Source of the DNA: Sphingomonas sp. Leaf357
Lineage (GTDB): Bacteria > Pseudomonadota > Alphaproteobacteria > Sphingomonadales > Sphingomonadaceae
Assembly: GCF_001423845.1 (NCBI RefSeq)
Contig: NZ_LMPM01000001.1
Span: 738,001-802,000, forward strand
Reading direction: 5' to 3'
Length of the DNA: 64,000 nucleotides
Shown here: positions 44,610 to 53,231 of the stretch, piece after piece
How positions within the stretch are numbered: position 1 is the first letter of the stretch
How the letters are laid out: each line of letters begins with the position of its first letter
Notes under the pieces: model-generated
Told to the model about the DNA's origin: nothing
Seen by the model: the letters and a program-made list of their open reading frames with translations, nothing else
Database searches by the model: none
Translations under genes and position numbers: made by a program

Positions 44610-45589
44610 CCGAATGGCCAATCGACTGGCGCGCCGTTGTCGACGAAGCGGTTCGGCGCCGCAAGGCAGAGAGTCTGACCCAATCAGATCTGGCAGCGCT
44701 GGCAGGTGTAAGCCGACCAGTGGTCGTCGCCTTCGAGCAAGGCGAAATCAATCTCAGGTTCGAGCGTGTCGTGGCTGTCCTCGATGCCTTGGGCCTGTTC
44801 GTCCAGCCGGGCCGCTCGGATAGCCTGCAGTCGTTCGTGCACGAAGCCCGCAAGCGTTTCGTCGAGCTGACTGCCGACCTCGACGAAGACCACCCCTCGC
44901 GGCAGGGGTATGGTCATAGCGAACAGGCCTATTCCATCGATGGCGTCGATGCCTTGCCGTCGCTCGCCCAGCTAAAGACTATTCTCGCGCACGCCCCCAA
45001 GACCTCGGGCTGGACGCCGTTTTGGGTGCCGACCAAGGAGACGATCAAGCCGGCATTCTACGAAGGCCTAATCGAGTGTTGGCTCGGTCGCCCTTCGAAT
45101 GATCGCGTCTTCAACGACGCGGCCCATAGCGACTTCTGGCAAGTCGCCCGCGACGGCACGGCCTATCTCCAGCGAGGGTACCAGGAAGATGGGCGTGATT
45201 TCGATCCTGGCACTTTTTTCGACCTGACCTTGCCGATCTGGCGCACCGCCGAAGTGCTCGTGCATGCCGCTTGGCTTGCGCGCGAGCTCGGTGCCGGGGC
45301 GGCAGACCCGATCCGGTTCGTCGCGAGGTACACTGGTCTATCTGGGCGCGAACTTATCAGCTGGGCGAAACCCGGGCTAAGGCTGGCGATAGATGAACGT
45401 CTGCGGGCACGCGCCGACAGCGTCGATCTGACCACACTCACGAGCGCGGGAGAAATCGACAAACAGCTCGAGAAGGTAGTCGGCACGATCGTGCGGCCGC
45501 TGTATGAACGCTTCGACGGGTTCGAACCCGCAGAATCTTTGATCGCGGGACAGATCGCCGACTTCAGGCGGCAACTGCAAGACTTCTGA
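44606..45589 (+). CDS. HipB-like HTH protein with a large C-terminal domain
   Basis: This 327-residue protein starts at the ATGA overlap with the hipA-like gene. Residues 1-70 are an XRE/HipB helix-turn-helix (SLTQSDLAALAGVSRPVVVA, FEQGEINLRFERVVAVLDAL). The remaining 250 residues are far more than a HipB antitoxin has. They contain TSGWTPFWVPTKETIKPAFY, HSDFWQVARDGTAYLQRGYQ, TLPIWRTAEVLVHAAWLARE and RYTGLSGRELISWAKPG. From memory, this block resembles the C-terminal domain that follows AlbA_2 (Schlafen-type) DNA-binding domains in other bacteria, but I could not verify that. It is probably both autorepressor and antitoxin, and the role of the extra domain is unknown. Confidence 0.85.
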   Translation: MTEWPIDWRAVVDEAVRRRKAESLTQSDLAALAGVSRPVVVAFEQGEINLRFERVVAVLDALGLFVQPGRSDSLQSFVHEARKRFVELTADLDEDHPSRQGYGHSEQAYSIDGVDALPSLAQLKTILAHAPKTSGWTPFWVPTKETIKPAFYEGLIECWLGRPSNDRVFNDAAHSDFWQVARDGTAYLQRGYQEDGRDFDPGTFFDLTLPIWRTAEVLVHAAWLARELGAGAADPIRFVARYTGLSGRELISWAKPGLRLAIDERLRARADSVDLTTLTSAGEIDKQLEKVVGTIVRPLYERFDGFEPAESLIAGQIADFRRQLQDF

Positions 45590-46080
45590 CACTCGTTGCG
45601 CTGGCCGTAAGTTGGCGAGCGGGGTTGGTTTGCTTCCCGACGCAACCCGCCATTCTGCAACCGGCAAAGTTCAAGCTACTCCGTGCCCAACGCTTTCCTA
45701 AACGGTCCATTTTTGGCGCACCGGACATGATAGCGATGGGCACTCAAATGATTGGGAAATTCTGCTTCCGCGAGCAGCGTGACGGCAGTTATGCGCCCTA
45801 TTATCGGCCGTTGGGCCGGACGACCGTCGAAGCCGAAGCCGCCGTTCATTTTCCAACAAACAAGGCGACGGGAATTTCTGGCTTCGGGGATTTGCGGTTC
45901 GCCAGATTCACGCAGACCTCTAGTCCTAATACAGCGGAAGGCCAATCAAGGTGCGCGACGTCGGGAAGCTTGCGCTTGTGACTTCCTCCGATAGCAATCT
46001 CAGAGAGCCGGCTGAAGGCGACATGTGCGTCAACGAATATACATAAGGGCAATGAATTATATTGAGGTCAGTGATTTTCC
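45590..46080. other. 490-bp stretch with the right repeat copy, no confident gene
   Basis: It contains the second copy of the direct repeat (45717-45801) and AT-rich sequence towards 46080. Overlapping short frames exist on both strands (45625-45981 plus, 45676-45945 minus), but neither has a recognisable product and both run through the repeat. Confidence 0.55.
45717..45801 (+). repeat. Dispersed direct repeat, right copy (flanks hipA-like module)
   Basis: Core 45732-45763 is 30/32 identical to 43024-43055 in direct orientation. Weaker similarity runs from GCGCACCGGACATG to ATGCGCCC. Together the two copies bracket the hipA-like gene pair and 2.7 kb of DNA. Confidence 0.8.
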
Positions 46081-46679
46081 ATGACATACGCGCATACGAC
46101 TAGCAGTCCCGCCCTCCGGGCCCCTCAATCGCAACCTCGGCACCCCGCCGTCCGCAACCGCCGGGCGGCGGGTTCGCCACGTGTGCACCACTTTGGCAAA
46201 AGTCTGGCGCTCTCGAACTGGTATGTAGACGCCGACTGGTGGATGCCGATGTATCAGAAGGCATTCCCGACATTGGTGTCGGCGGTAGCGGTGCGAGAAG
46301 ACGGATGGGCGCAGCGCGGTGGGATCGATCGCCTGCTTACGCTGGCGTGCGGGCGCACCTACACTGTGGACGAGAAGGTGCGCACCGCCGACTGGCCCGA
46401 TGTGCTGTTGGAGCGTTGGTCGGACGAGGCCCGCAAAGCTCCAGGCTGGGTGCAGAAACCGTTAGCGTGCGACTTCATCGCCTACGCCTTCGCTCCGGCC
46501 GGCACGTGTCTTTTGCTCCCGGTCGCTGCGCTACAACGTGCCTGGCGTCAGCATGGCCGGCAATGGATCGCGATTTACGAACGCGGCTTGCTCATAACCC
46601 TGGCTATGTGTCCGTTGGCGTTCCCGTCCCGCGCGGTGTGCTGATGCAGGCGTTGGTCGAGGCGATGATCGTTTCGTAA
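46081..46679 (+). pseudogene. Possible PD-(D/E)xK-like nuclease gene with a 3' frameshift
   Basis: The ATG frame encodes 187 residues to 46644. After a low-complexity start (about 1-35), a globular part reads HFGKSLALSNWYVDADWWMP, GGIDRLLTLACGRTYTVDEK and DVLLERWSDEARKAPGWVQK. Asp followed by DEK 13 residues later fits the Asp...(D/E)xK nuclease pattern, an inference from two motifs. Near 46585 the sensible protein continues in another frame: YERG, then LAHNPGYVSVGVPVPRGVLM and QALVEAMIVS to the stop at 46679. One missing base around GGCTTGCT explains it. The as-read product ends in an unrelated 18-residue tail. Confidence 0.65.
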
Positions 46680-46872
46680 CTGCGTGGCTATGTCAGCGGA
46701 CGAATGGCACTGATCGCTCACCGGAAAAGCCTGAAAATAATTCGCTAACAATAGCGATCAAAACTGAGTCAATTAATTCGCTGCGGTTCTCGATAACGAA
46801 ACTGGCAGATTTCCGTGGCTTTCTTGGCTTTTATCCCGCGATAAAAATCGGCAATCCAATGTGGGTCAAATC

Positions 46873-48318
46873 CTACGCCCACCATGGCACATAGCCGCTA
46901 CGTGGCGCCGCGTCGTCTGCGAGCTTGATATATCTCGCTTCGAGCGTCTGCTTAAAAACTCGTGAGATTTGCGCGGCATTCCCCGTCTCAATGTCAAGGC
47001 GCTCGCGTAACGAGGCATTGGTTGCGCGTTCCCCCTCCAAAAACCGGAGTGTGGCATGTTGATAGCATGCTCGTGTCCGCTCGGAAGGCGTCATGTCTGC
47101 GAATGGGCGGGGTCCGTACAGCGTTACCCGCATCGCGCCTTCAAGCTGAATAAAGTCGGGCGGGGGCAATTTGCTTTTCTCCGCTTCGTAGACGACCTTA
47201 TCGATCCCGCTTCCTCGCTCCTCACAAATGTTCATCCTGCGCATTAAAGACGCCATGCCTTCGTTGCGCGATCGTGGTGGGTAATCGATAAAACGATTTG
47301 GATCCACGAGGGGTTTGCCTGGATTCGTGATCTCAATCCGATTGTCGAAAATCTCGATCATTGGCCCGGTGCCACTAATGGTCATATCCTGATGGATCAG
47401 GGCATTGGCAACCAATTCTCGGATTGATAATTCCGAAAACGGCGATACCTCTTCTCGAAAGGCTTTGCCTATGCGCTCGCGCTTCGGAAGATAAAAATCC
47501 ACCACGGAAACAAGCGGCTCAAACGCTTTCGCGTATCCGAAATCGCCCGTTCGCTCCTTAACCGTCTCGACCCGCGTGTCGCCTACGTAGCGAATAACAC
47601 GCGGTGCCTTACGTTCGAGGCGATCGAAATCTTTAAGGCGCTCTGCGAAAAGAACAGCGCCTAGGTTGAGGATGTTCCAGTAGCCCCCGCCGTCTTCAGC
47701 GATAAGCCGGTCGGCAGAGAGGGTGGCCAGAATGTCGGCGTGGGAATCGGGTATCGGTTGCTTCAAAAGCTCAAAATACGACGCGTAATCGAGCATTTCC
47801 AACACTCGATCTGGCGTAACAAATTGCGATGCGACCCCTTCTTCCCAACGATACGACTGGATAATCGACCAAAGTCGCTGCTCGAGTTCGGGATGGTCGG
47901 ACAGAGCGGGAGTGGCATCACCGATCCTGATGTAAGATTTACCTTCGAACCGAACCGGAGCGCTGGACGCGGCTTTCACCCTAAGGATTACGACCCGGAC
48001 GCCTTCCTTTTGCAGATCTTGAAAGTCGATGTGCGGCATCGGATCCGTTTGGCGAGAAAGCCAAAATTCCAAAGACTGGTTACCGCGCTTTGCGACCGAA
48101 GGCTCAAAATCGGTTCCGACGAGGTTCTTCGTTCCATCTTCGATTCCCCAAACGAGGTATCCGAATGGCTCTTCGTCGAGCGCGGCCGCGTTGCTCAGGG
48201 CAGAAATGTAACGCCCGATACGATCGGGGTCCGTATTGTTCGCTTTAAACTCGATCCAATCTCGCTCAGGCTTGCTGAGAATATGATCGAGCAGGGTATG
48301 TAGGCGTTCTGGCGACAT
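46873..48318 (-). CDS. Schlafen AlbA_2 domain ATP-binding protein
   Basis: This 481-residue protein has an N-terminal AlbA_2 (Schlafen-like) domain: RDWIEFKANNTDPDRIGRYI with SALSNAAALDEEPFGYLVWG, and SYIRIGDATPALSD. Its GHKL-like ATPase region is FSELSIRELVANALIHQDMT, IEIFDNRIEITNPGKPLVDP, GMASLMRRMNICEERGSGID. A winged-helix tail follows (NASLRERLDIETGNAAQISR). Such proteins are common in mobile islands and have been proposed as regulators or defence factors; no reaction is established. The frame ends beside the nuclease-like gene and starts 80 bp from the excisionase-like gene. Confidence 0.9.
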   Translation of the reverse strand: MSPERLHTLLDHILSKPERDWIEFKANNTDPDRIGRYISALSNAAALDEEPFGYLVWGIEDGTKNLVGTDFEPSVAKRGNQSLEFWLSRQTDPMPHIDFQDLQKEGVRVVILRVKAASSAPVRFEGKSYIRIGDATPALSDHPELEQRLWSIIQSYRWEEGVASQFVTPDRVLEMLDYASYFELLKQPIPDSHADILATLSADRLIAEDGGGYWNILNLGAVLFAERLKDFDRLERKAPRVIRYVGDTRVETVKERTGDFGYAKAFEPLVSVVDFYLPKRERIGKAFREEVSPFSELSIRELVANALIHQDMTISGTGPMIEIFDNRIEITNPGKPLVDPNRFIDYPPRSRNEGMASLMRRMNICEERGSGIDKVVYEAEKSKLPPPDFIQLEGAMRVTLYGPRPFADMTPSERTRACYQHATLRFLEGERATNASLRERLDIETGNAAQISRVFKQTLEARYIKLADDAAPRSGYVPWWA

Positions 48319-48400
48319 CGCCTGGTGTTAGTTGCACATCATGTAAATGCCAATCGGCCATGCATTGCTATCGCCACAGCCTCGATTTGAAAACCTTGGC

Positions 48401-49045
48401 TTAGGCTTTTCCTCCGACCACCAACACCCTGATGCTCTCAGTTGTAGTAAGCGTCCGCGTATCATTCTTGACCCTGACTAATGTGCCCTTGATCATCATG
48501 TCGTTGATCTTCGTGCGACCAAGGCCGAGCGCCGCCATCGCTTGGTTCACGGTGACGGTGAGCGCGCCATGGGGGATTGCCGCCGGATCGGACTGACGAG
48601 CTTTCGCCGGTGCATCTGCTGACGCTGCGATCTCGCATAAGACCGGCTGACCTACGGATGTCTTCGCCTTTGGCTTTGTCGAAACCTGGCCACGATGATG
48701 TTCGATCGTCTGATGCAGGTGCTTCGCCGCAAAGCCGATCCCGGTAATGCGAACGGCCGGCGCGCCGCCAATCAGATCAGCGGCAGGGAGCCGCACAGTG
48801 CCCCCGGTCCATACATCCTCGACTACCCCTTCGCGGATGATCCGCTGCCACAGATCCACGGGCACAGCCGCGCCCAGCACTCGATCCCTCCCGCCGGCAA
48901 CCGGCTCAGTCTCGATGACGCGCGCATATGATTTGACCAAGCCAGCCGCCGCGTTGTCGGAGATGACGCGGCGAGCGTACAAAATGCCGGCGCTTTCGAC
49001 GAGTTCGACCGCCTTGATCGGCGAGATGGGAACGACTGCGGTCAA
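48401..49045 (-). CDS. Hypothetical protein with excisionase/AlpA-like C-terminal HTH
   Basis: This 214-residue protein uses a TTG start at 49045 behind GGAGATCG. The N-terminal 130 residues (AAGLVKSYARVIETEPVAGG, AVPVDLWQRIIREGVVEDVW) have no assignment. The last 50 residues read HGALTVTVNQAMAALGLGRT, KINDMMIKGTLVRVKNDTRT, a pattern like the winged HTH of excisionases and AlpA-type regulators. Its position, 215 bp from the 3' end of tRNA-Arg, is where island excision functions are often encoded. No integrase is present. Confidence 0.65.
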   Translation of the reverse strand: MTAVVPISPIKAVELVESAGILYARRVISDNAAAGLVKSYARVIETEPVAGGRDRVLGAAVPVDLWQRIIREGVVEDVWTGGTVRLPAADLIGGAPAVRITGIGFAAKHLHQTIEHHRGQVSTKPKAKTSVGQPVLCEIAASADAPAKARQSDPAAIPHGALTVTVNQAMAALGLGRTKINDMMIKGTLVRVKNDTRTLTTTESIRVLVVGGKA

Positions 49046-49260
49046 AACGATCTCCGTCGCTGGCCGGGGAAGGCCGTTCGCACCTTCATTGCAGTGAGTA
49101 GTGAAAACTTCGCTACGCGCGACTGCACTTCGCTAGTTATAGCCGACCTGTTCGCCGCTGTTCGCGGGCAGTCGATGCCAAGTGTGGGAGCCGATGAGGT
49201 AGCGTGAACGAATCCATTGCTAAATTCGGCAGCATTTACATCATCTTGCGGAGAGGACGG
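49046..49260. other. Intergenic DNA between the island and tRNA-Arg
   Basis: This 215-bp region is less GC-rich (for example around 49220-49245) and contains no gene I can support. It is the sequence immediately beyond the 3' end of the tRNA gene, where an attachment site would be expected. I see no long duplication of the tRNA 3' end here. Confidence 0.5.
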
Positions 49261-49337
<77 letters not shown>

Positions 49338-49382
49338 CGATGCGGGGCTTGCCTAGCAAAGCTGTGCGGCGCGCGCCAGCGT

Positions 49383-49763
49383 TTAACGTCTGGGCTTCTT
49401 CACCATCGTCACCGGCTGGAACTGGCCGAGGCCGCAACTGGCGCCGCGGCTGACCGGCGGGTTTTCGATCACGGTGATGATATCGACCGAACAGAGCTGG
49501 CTGAGCGACGTTTCGTAGGCAAAGGCTTCGCGGAAGCCGAGGCCGGGGCAGGCGTTGGGCAGGGTGTTGCGGTAGACCTTGCCGCCGGTCGTCTCGAAAT
49601 CGATCACGCGGTCGCCATGGACATGGGTGGCGCGGATGCGCGGGATCGAAAGGCAGCTTTCCGGTTTGCCGGCCGCCACGGCCTCGGGGATCCGGCTGCG
49701 GTCGCGCGCCATGCCGGGGGCGGTGAGGGCGATCGCGGTGAGCGCGAGGACGGTTCTACGCAT
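49383..49763 (-). CDS. Small secreted protein (DUF6491-like)
   Basis: This 126-residue protein starts [20 protein letters not shown], a signal peptide. The mature part has conserved-looking stretches [36 protein letters not shown] and [15 protein letters not shown] with several Cys. It resembles the DUF6491 family known to me from sphingomonads; the assignment is from memory. The function is unknown, but it is probably periplasmic. The first eight bases overlap the end of nth, so the two are probably co-transcribed. Confidence 0.75.
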   Translation of the reverse strand: MRRTVLALTAIALTAPGMARDRSRIPEAVAAGKPESCLSIPRIRATHVHGDRVIDFETTGGKVYRNTLPNACPGLGFREAFAYETSLSQLCSVDIITVIENPPVSRGASCGLGQFQPVTMVKKPRR

Positions 49764-50424
49764 GGGCTCTCTCCTCGCCCGTCGGCTTCGGCGCGGGCGT
49801 CTTGGGCTTGAACGCACAGAGATCGACGACGATGCACCGCCAGCATTCCGGCCGCCTGGCCTTGCAGACATAGCGGCCGTGCAGGATCAGCCAGTGGTGC
49901 GCGTGCAGGCGGAAGGGCTGCGGCGTCGCTTTGTCGAGCTTGAGTTCCACCGCCAGCGGGGTCTTGCCACGGGCGAGACCGGTGCGGTTGCCGACGCGGA
50001 AGATGTGCGTGTCGACCGCGAACGTATCCTGTCCGAACGCCACGTTGAGCACGACATTGGCGGTCTTGCGTCCGACACCGGGCAGGCGTTCGAGCGCGTC
50101 GCGGTCGTTCGGCACCACGCCGCCGAACTCGTCGATCAGCATCCGCGACAGAGCGATGACGTTCTTCGCCTTGGTGTTGAACAGGCCGATCGTCTTGATG
50201 TGTTGCTTCAGGCCCGCCTCGCCCAGCGCGAGCATCTTCTGCGGCGTATCGACCTCGGCGAACAAGGCTCGAGTGGCCTTGTTGACGCCGACATCGGTGG
50301 CCTGCGCGGAGAGGGCGACGGCGACGACCAATTGAAAGGGATTGCCGTATGCGAGTTCGGTCTCGGGATGCGGATCGTGTTCGGCGAGGCGGCGGTAGAA
50401 TTCGAAAACGTCTGTCTGCTTCAT
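49756..50424 (-). CDS. nth: Endonuclease III
   Basis: This 222-residue DNA glycosylase/AP lyase for oxidised pyrimidines starts [20 protein letters not shown]. The helix-hairpin-helix with catalytic Lys ([20 protein letters not shown] for the first helix, [20 protein letters not shown] for the hairpin) and the catalytic Asp in [17 protein letters not shown] are clear. The [4Fe-4S] cysteines lie in [17 protein letters not shown] at the C terminus. Size is standard. It follows dapB closely on the same strand. Confidence 0.96.
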   Translation of the reverse strand: MKQTDVFEFYRRLAEHDPHPETELAYGNPFQLVVAVALSAQATDVGVNKATRALFAEVDTPQKMLALGEAGLKQHIKTIGLFNTKAKNVIALSRMLIDEFGGVVPNDRDALERLPGVGRKTANVVLNVAFGQDTFAVDTHIFRVGNRTGLARGKTPLAVELKLDKATPQPFRLHAHHWLILHGRYVCKARRPECWRCIVVDLCAFKPKTPAPKPTGEERAHA

Positions 50425-50434
50425 GGCGCCTTCT

Positions 50435-51163
50435 TCACAGCCCGAGCACCTGCCCCATCGTATAGCGTCCCGCCGGCTGCCGCGCGAGCCACAGCGCGGC
50501 GGTGATCGCGCCCTTGGCGAAGATCGCGCGATCCTCGGCACGGTGGCCGATCTCGATCCGCTCGCCGGTGCCGGCGAAGATCACCTGATGATCGCCGGCG
50601 ACCGATCCGCCGCGCAGCGAGGCGAAACCGATCGTGCCCTCGCTGCGCGCGCCGGTCAGCCCCGCGCGATCCGCGACGCGCGTTTCGGCCAGCGTCGTGC
50701 CGCGCCCCGCCGCCGCCGCCTCGCCGAGCAGCAACGCGGTGCCGGAGGGGGCATCCACCTTGTGGCGATGATGCATCTCGACGATCTCGATGTCCCAATC
50801 CGGACCCAGCCGCTCGGCTGCCTCGCGCACCAATTTGGCGAGCAGTGTGACGCCGAGTGAGACGTTGCCGGTCTGCAGCACGGGGATGTCCTGCGCGGCG
50901 GCGTCGATCAGTGCGTGGTGGGTCGGCGACAGGCCGGTGGTGCCGATCAGGATCGGGGTGCGCGTCGCGCGGGCGGCGACGAGCGTCGCTTCCAATGCCG
51001 ATGGCGCGGAGAAATCGACCAGCACGTCGGCATCGTGCGCGAGCAGCATCGCGTCACCGCCGGCATCGATCCCGCCGACCAGAGTGCCGCCGAGATCGGG
51101 CACCAACGCCGCCAGCGCCTGCCCCATGCGCCCCGCGCTGCCGATGATGCCGATCTTCGTCAT
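50435..51163 (-). CDS. dapB: 4-hydroxy-tetrahydrodipicolinate reductase
   Basis: This 242-residue enzyme of the diaminopimelate/lysine pathway reduces (hydroxy)tetrahydrodipicolinate with NAD(P)H. The dinucleotide motif is IGIIGSAGRMGQALAALV, followed by DFSAPSALEATLVAA. The substrate and catalytic signature EIVEMHHRHKVDAPSGTALL holds the catalytic His and Lys. It ends 10 bp before nth and is divergent from the sirtuin gene. Start at the ATG 51163 (MTKIGIIGSAGRMG). Confidence 0.97.
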   Translation of the reverse strand: MTKIGIIGSAGRMGQALAALVPDLGGTLVGGIDAGGDAMLLAHDADVLVDFSAPSALEATLVAARATRTPILIGTTGLSPTHHALIDAAAQDIPVLQTGNVSLGVTLLAKLVREAAERLGPDWDIEIVEMHHRHKVDAPSGTALLLGEAAAAGRGTTLAETRVADRAGLTGARSEGTIGFASLRGGSVAGDHQVIFAGTGERIEIGHRAEDRAIFAKGAITAALWLARQPAGRYTMGQVLGL

Positions 51164-51270
51164 GACCGCCCTGCTGCCACAGGGGGCGGGAGGCGAACAG
51201 CCCCTTATCCTCAGACGTGGTTGATTTCGACACGCTTGGCGCGTGGTGCGCGACCGGGGTACAGTGGCGC

Positions 51271-52002
51271 ATGAAGGGCATTCGCAACATCGTCGTGCTG
51301 ACCGGCGCGGGCATTTCCGCCGAGAGCGGCATCGCGACGTTTCGCGGACCGGGCGGCCTGTGGGAAGGGCACCGGGTCGAGGATGTGTGCACGCCCGAGG
51401 CGTTGGCGGCCGACGCGGAATTGGTGCATCGCTTCTATGACGTGCGGCGGGCGGCGCTGGCGACGGTCGTGCCCAATGCGGCGCATGACGCGCTGGCGCG
51501 GCTGGATGCGGAGTGGCCGGGAGAGCTGCTGATCGTGACGCAGAATGTCGATGACCTGCACGAGCGCGCCGCGGCGAAGCGGATGCTGCACATGCATGGC
51601 GAATTGCGATCGGCGTTGTGCGCGGCGTGCGGGTCGCGCGAGGCATGGTCCGGGGATCTGCCGCCGGGATCGGCGTGTGGCGCGTGCGGGGCGGGGGCGC
51701 TCCGGCCGGACATCGTGTTCTTCGGCGAGATGCCGTACGAGATGGAGCGGATCGAGGCGGCGCTGGCGCGCTGCGATCTGTTCGTGTCGATCGGCACGTC
51801 GGGCGCGGTGTATCCCGCCGCCGGGTTCGTGCAGACGGCGCGCCATTATGGCGCGGAGACACTGGAATTGAACCTCGATCCGTCGGCGGGAAGCGTGTTC
51901 TTCGCCGAAAGCCGGATGGGCGCGGCGGGGGTGCTGGTGCCGGATTGGGTGGCGGAGGTTTTGGGCTGGGACGGATCGACATTCAGGCCCGGACGGTCTT
52001 GA
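51271..52002 (+). CDS. cobB: NAD-dependent protein deacylase (Sir2 family, CobB-like)
   Basis: This 243-residue sirtuin starts MKGIRNIVVLTGAGISAESG. NAD-binding GAGISAESGIATFRGPGGLW, TQNVDDLHE and the catalytic His of LHMHGEL are present. The zinc ribbon is CAACG ... CGACG. HRFYDVRRAAL has the Tyr-x-x-Arg pair that in SIRT5-type enzymes favours succinyl/malonyl lysine, so desuccinylation is possible. Two palindromic repeat pairs follow the stop codon. Confidence 0.93.
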   Translation: MKGIRNIVVLTGAGISAESGIATFRGPGGLWEGHRVEDVCTPEALAADAELVHRFYDVRRAALATVVPNAAHDALARLDAEWPGELLIVTQNVDDLHERAAAKRMLHMHGELRSALCAACGSREAWSGDLPPGSACGACGAGALRPDIVFFGEMPYEMERIEAALARCDLFVSIGTSGAVYPAAGFVQTARHYGAETLELNLDPSAGSVFFAESRMGAAGVLVPDWVAEVLGWDGSTFRPGRS

Positions 52003-52025
52003 AAGCGCTTCCCACCACCACAAAC

Positions 52026-52134
52026 CGTCACCCCGGACGTGTTCCGGGGTCCACCAAGCGGCTTTCGATACGAACAATGGCGTGACTGCCGAATTCGCGA
52101 CACGGCGGACCCCGGAACACGTCCGGGGTGACGG
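52026..52134. repeat. REP-like inverted repeat pair (family A) after the sirtuin gene
   Basis: The left copy has CACCCCGGACGTGTTCCGGG and the right copy ACCCCGGAACACGTCCGGGG, inverted and about 50 bp apart. It is the same unit as at 3731-3834 and 5947-6042. Confidence 0.9.
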
Positions 52135-52210
52135 AGAATTTGGGATAAACCACGACGATGAATGTCGATTGGCCCTAGCGGTTTCCCATCTCGGTCCCGC
52201 TACCCTTCCC

Positions 52211-52297
52211 GTTCGCCCTGAGCCCGTCGAAGGGCCGGTCTTTCTAGTCGCCCGGCGAGCAGAAGACCGGTGCTTCGACGGGCTCAGCACGAAGGGG
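52211..52297. repeat. REP-like inverted repeat pair (family B) before era end
   Basis: CCCTGAGCCCGTCGAAGGGC and GTGCTTCGACGGGCTCAGCA form an inverted pair, with CCGGTCTT / AAGACCGG in the inner arms. It is a second unit type, shared with 53283-53648, 56853-56940 and 63524-63610. Confidence 0.9.
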
Positions 52298-52328
52298 CCG
52301 GGGGCATCGCAACCAATCCAATGTCAGG

Positions 52329-53231
52329 TCAATCCACCCAGTCCAGCCCCATCTCGCGGTAGGAATCGCGGTCTTCGTCCCAGCCCGGCTTCACCTTCAC
52401 GTGCAGGTACAGATGCACCGGGCGGCCCATGATGTTCGACAGCTCCGCCCGCGCGCGCGCGCCGATCTCCTTGATGCGCACGCCGCCCTTGCCCAGCACG
52501 ATCGCGCGCTGCGTGGGGCGTTCGACCAGGATCTGCTGGTGGATCTCGACCGATCCGTCCTCGCGCTCCTTATACTGTTCGGTCTCGATCGCGCTGGCAT
52601 AAGGCAGTTCGGCGTGGAGTTGCAGATACAGCTGCTCGCGCGTCACCTCGGAGGCGAGGCTGCGTTCGGTCGCGTCCGACACCTGGTCCTCGGGATAATG
52701 CCACGGCCCATCGGGCATCGCTTTCGCCAGATGTGCCTTCAGATCGGCCAGGCCGTCGCCGGTCGTCGCGCTGACGAAGAAGGTTTCGGCGAACGCGACC
52801 GCGGCGTTCAGCTTCTCGGTATGGACCAGCAACTTCGCCTTGTCGGCGAGGTCGACCTTGTTGAGGATCAGATATTTCGGCTCCGGCCGCCCGGCGATGC
52901 TCTCGGCGATGTCGATCACCTTCTTGCCGAGCCCGCCCTTGGCATCGACGACGAGCGCGAGGATGTCGGCCCCCTCCGCCCCGCCCCATGCGGCCTGCAC
53001 CATCGCCCGGTCGAGCCGGCGCTTGGGTTCGAAGATGCCGGGCGTGTCGACCAGCAGCAATTGCGCATCGCCCTCGATCGCGACACCCATCAGCCGCACG
53101 CGCGTGGTCTGCGCCTTGGGGCTGACGATCGCGACCTTCTGCCCGACCAATGCATTGACGAGCGTGGACTTGCCGGCATTCGGCGCGCCGAGCACGGCGA
53201 TGAGGCCGCAGGATTGGGTTGGTTCAGTCAT
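52329..53231 (-). CDS. era: GTPase Era
   Basis: This 300-residue ribosome-assembly GTPase starts MTEPTQSCGLIAVLGAPNAG. G motifs are GAPNAGKST, DTPGIFEPKRRLD and NKVDLADKAK. The C-terminal KH domain contains RAIVLGKGGVRIKEIGARAR and HLYLHVKVKPGWDED. It binds 16S rRNA near the 3' end. Its ATG overlaps the last bases of the GIY-YIG gene, which is inserted between it and rnc. The order lepB-rnc-era is usual for proteobacteria. Confidence 0.97.
   Translation of the reverse strand: MTEPTQSCGLIAVLGAPNAGKSTLVNALVGQKVAIVSPKAQTTRVRLMGVAIEGDAQLLLVDTPGIFEPKRRLDRAMVQAAWGGAEGADILALVVDAKGGLGKKVIDIAESIAGRPEPKYLILNKVDLADKAKLLVHTEKLNAAVAFAETFFVSATTGDGLADLKAHLAKAMPDGPWHYPEDQVSDATERSLASEVTREQLYLQLHAELPYASAIETEQYKEREDGSVEIHQQILVERPTQRAIVLGKGGVRIKEIGARARAELSNIMGRPVHLYLHVKVKPGWDEDRDSYREMGLDWVD

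Noticed and set aside
46873..49045. An integrase or recombinase for the island
   Set aside because: None of the frames shows the Arg-His-Arg-Tyr pattern of tyrosine recombinases or a serine recombinase motif.
41915..49260. CRISPR array or retron in the island
   Set aside because: No regularly spaced short repeats, no reverse transcriptase and no Cas-like protein were seen.
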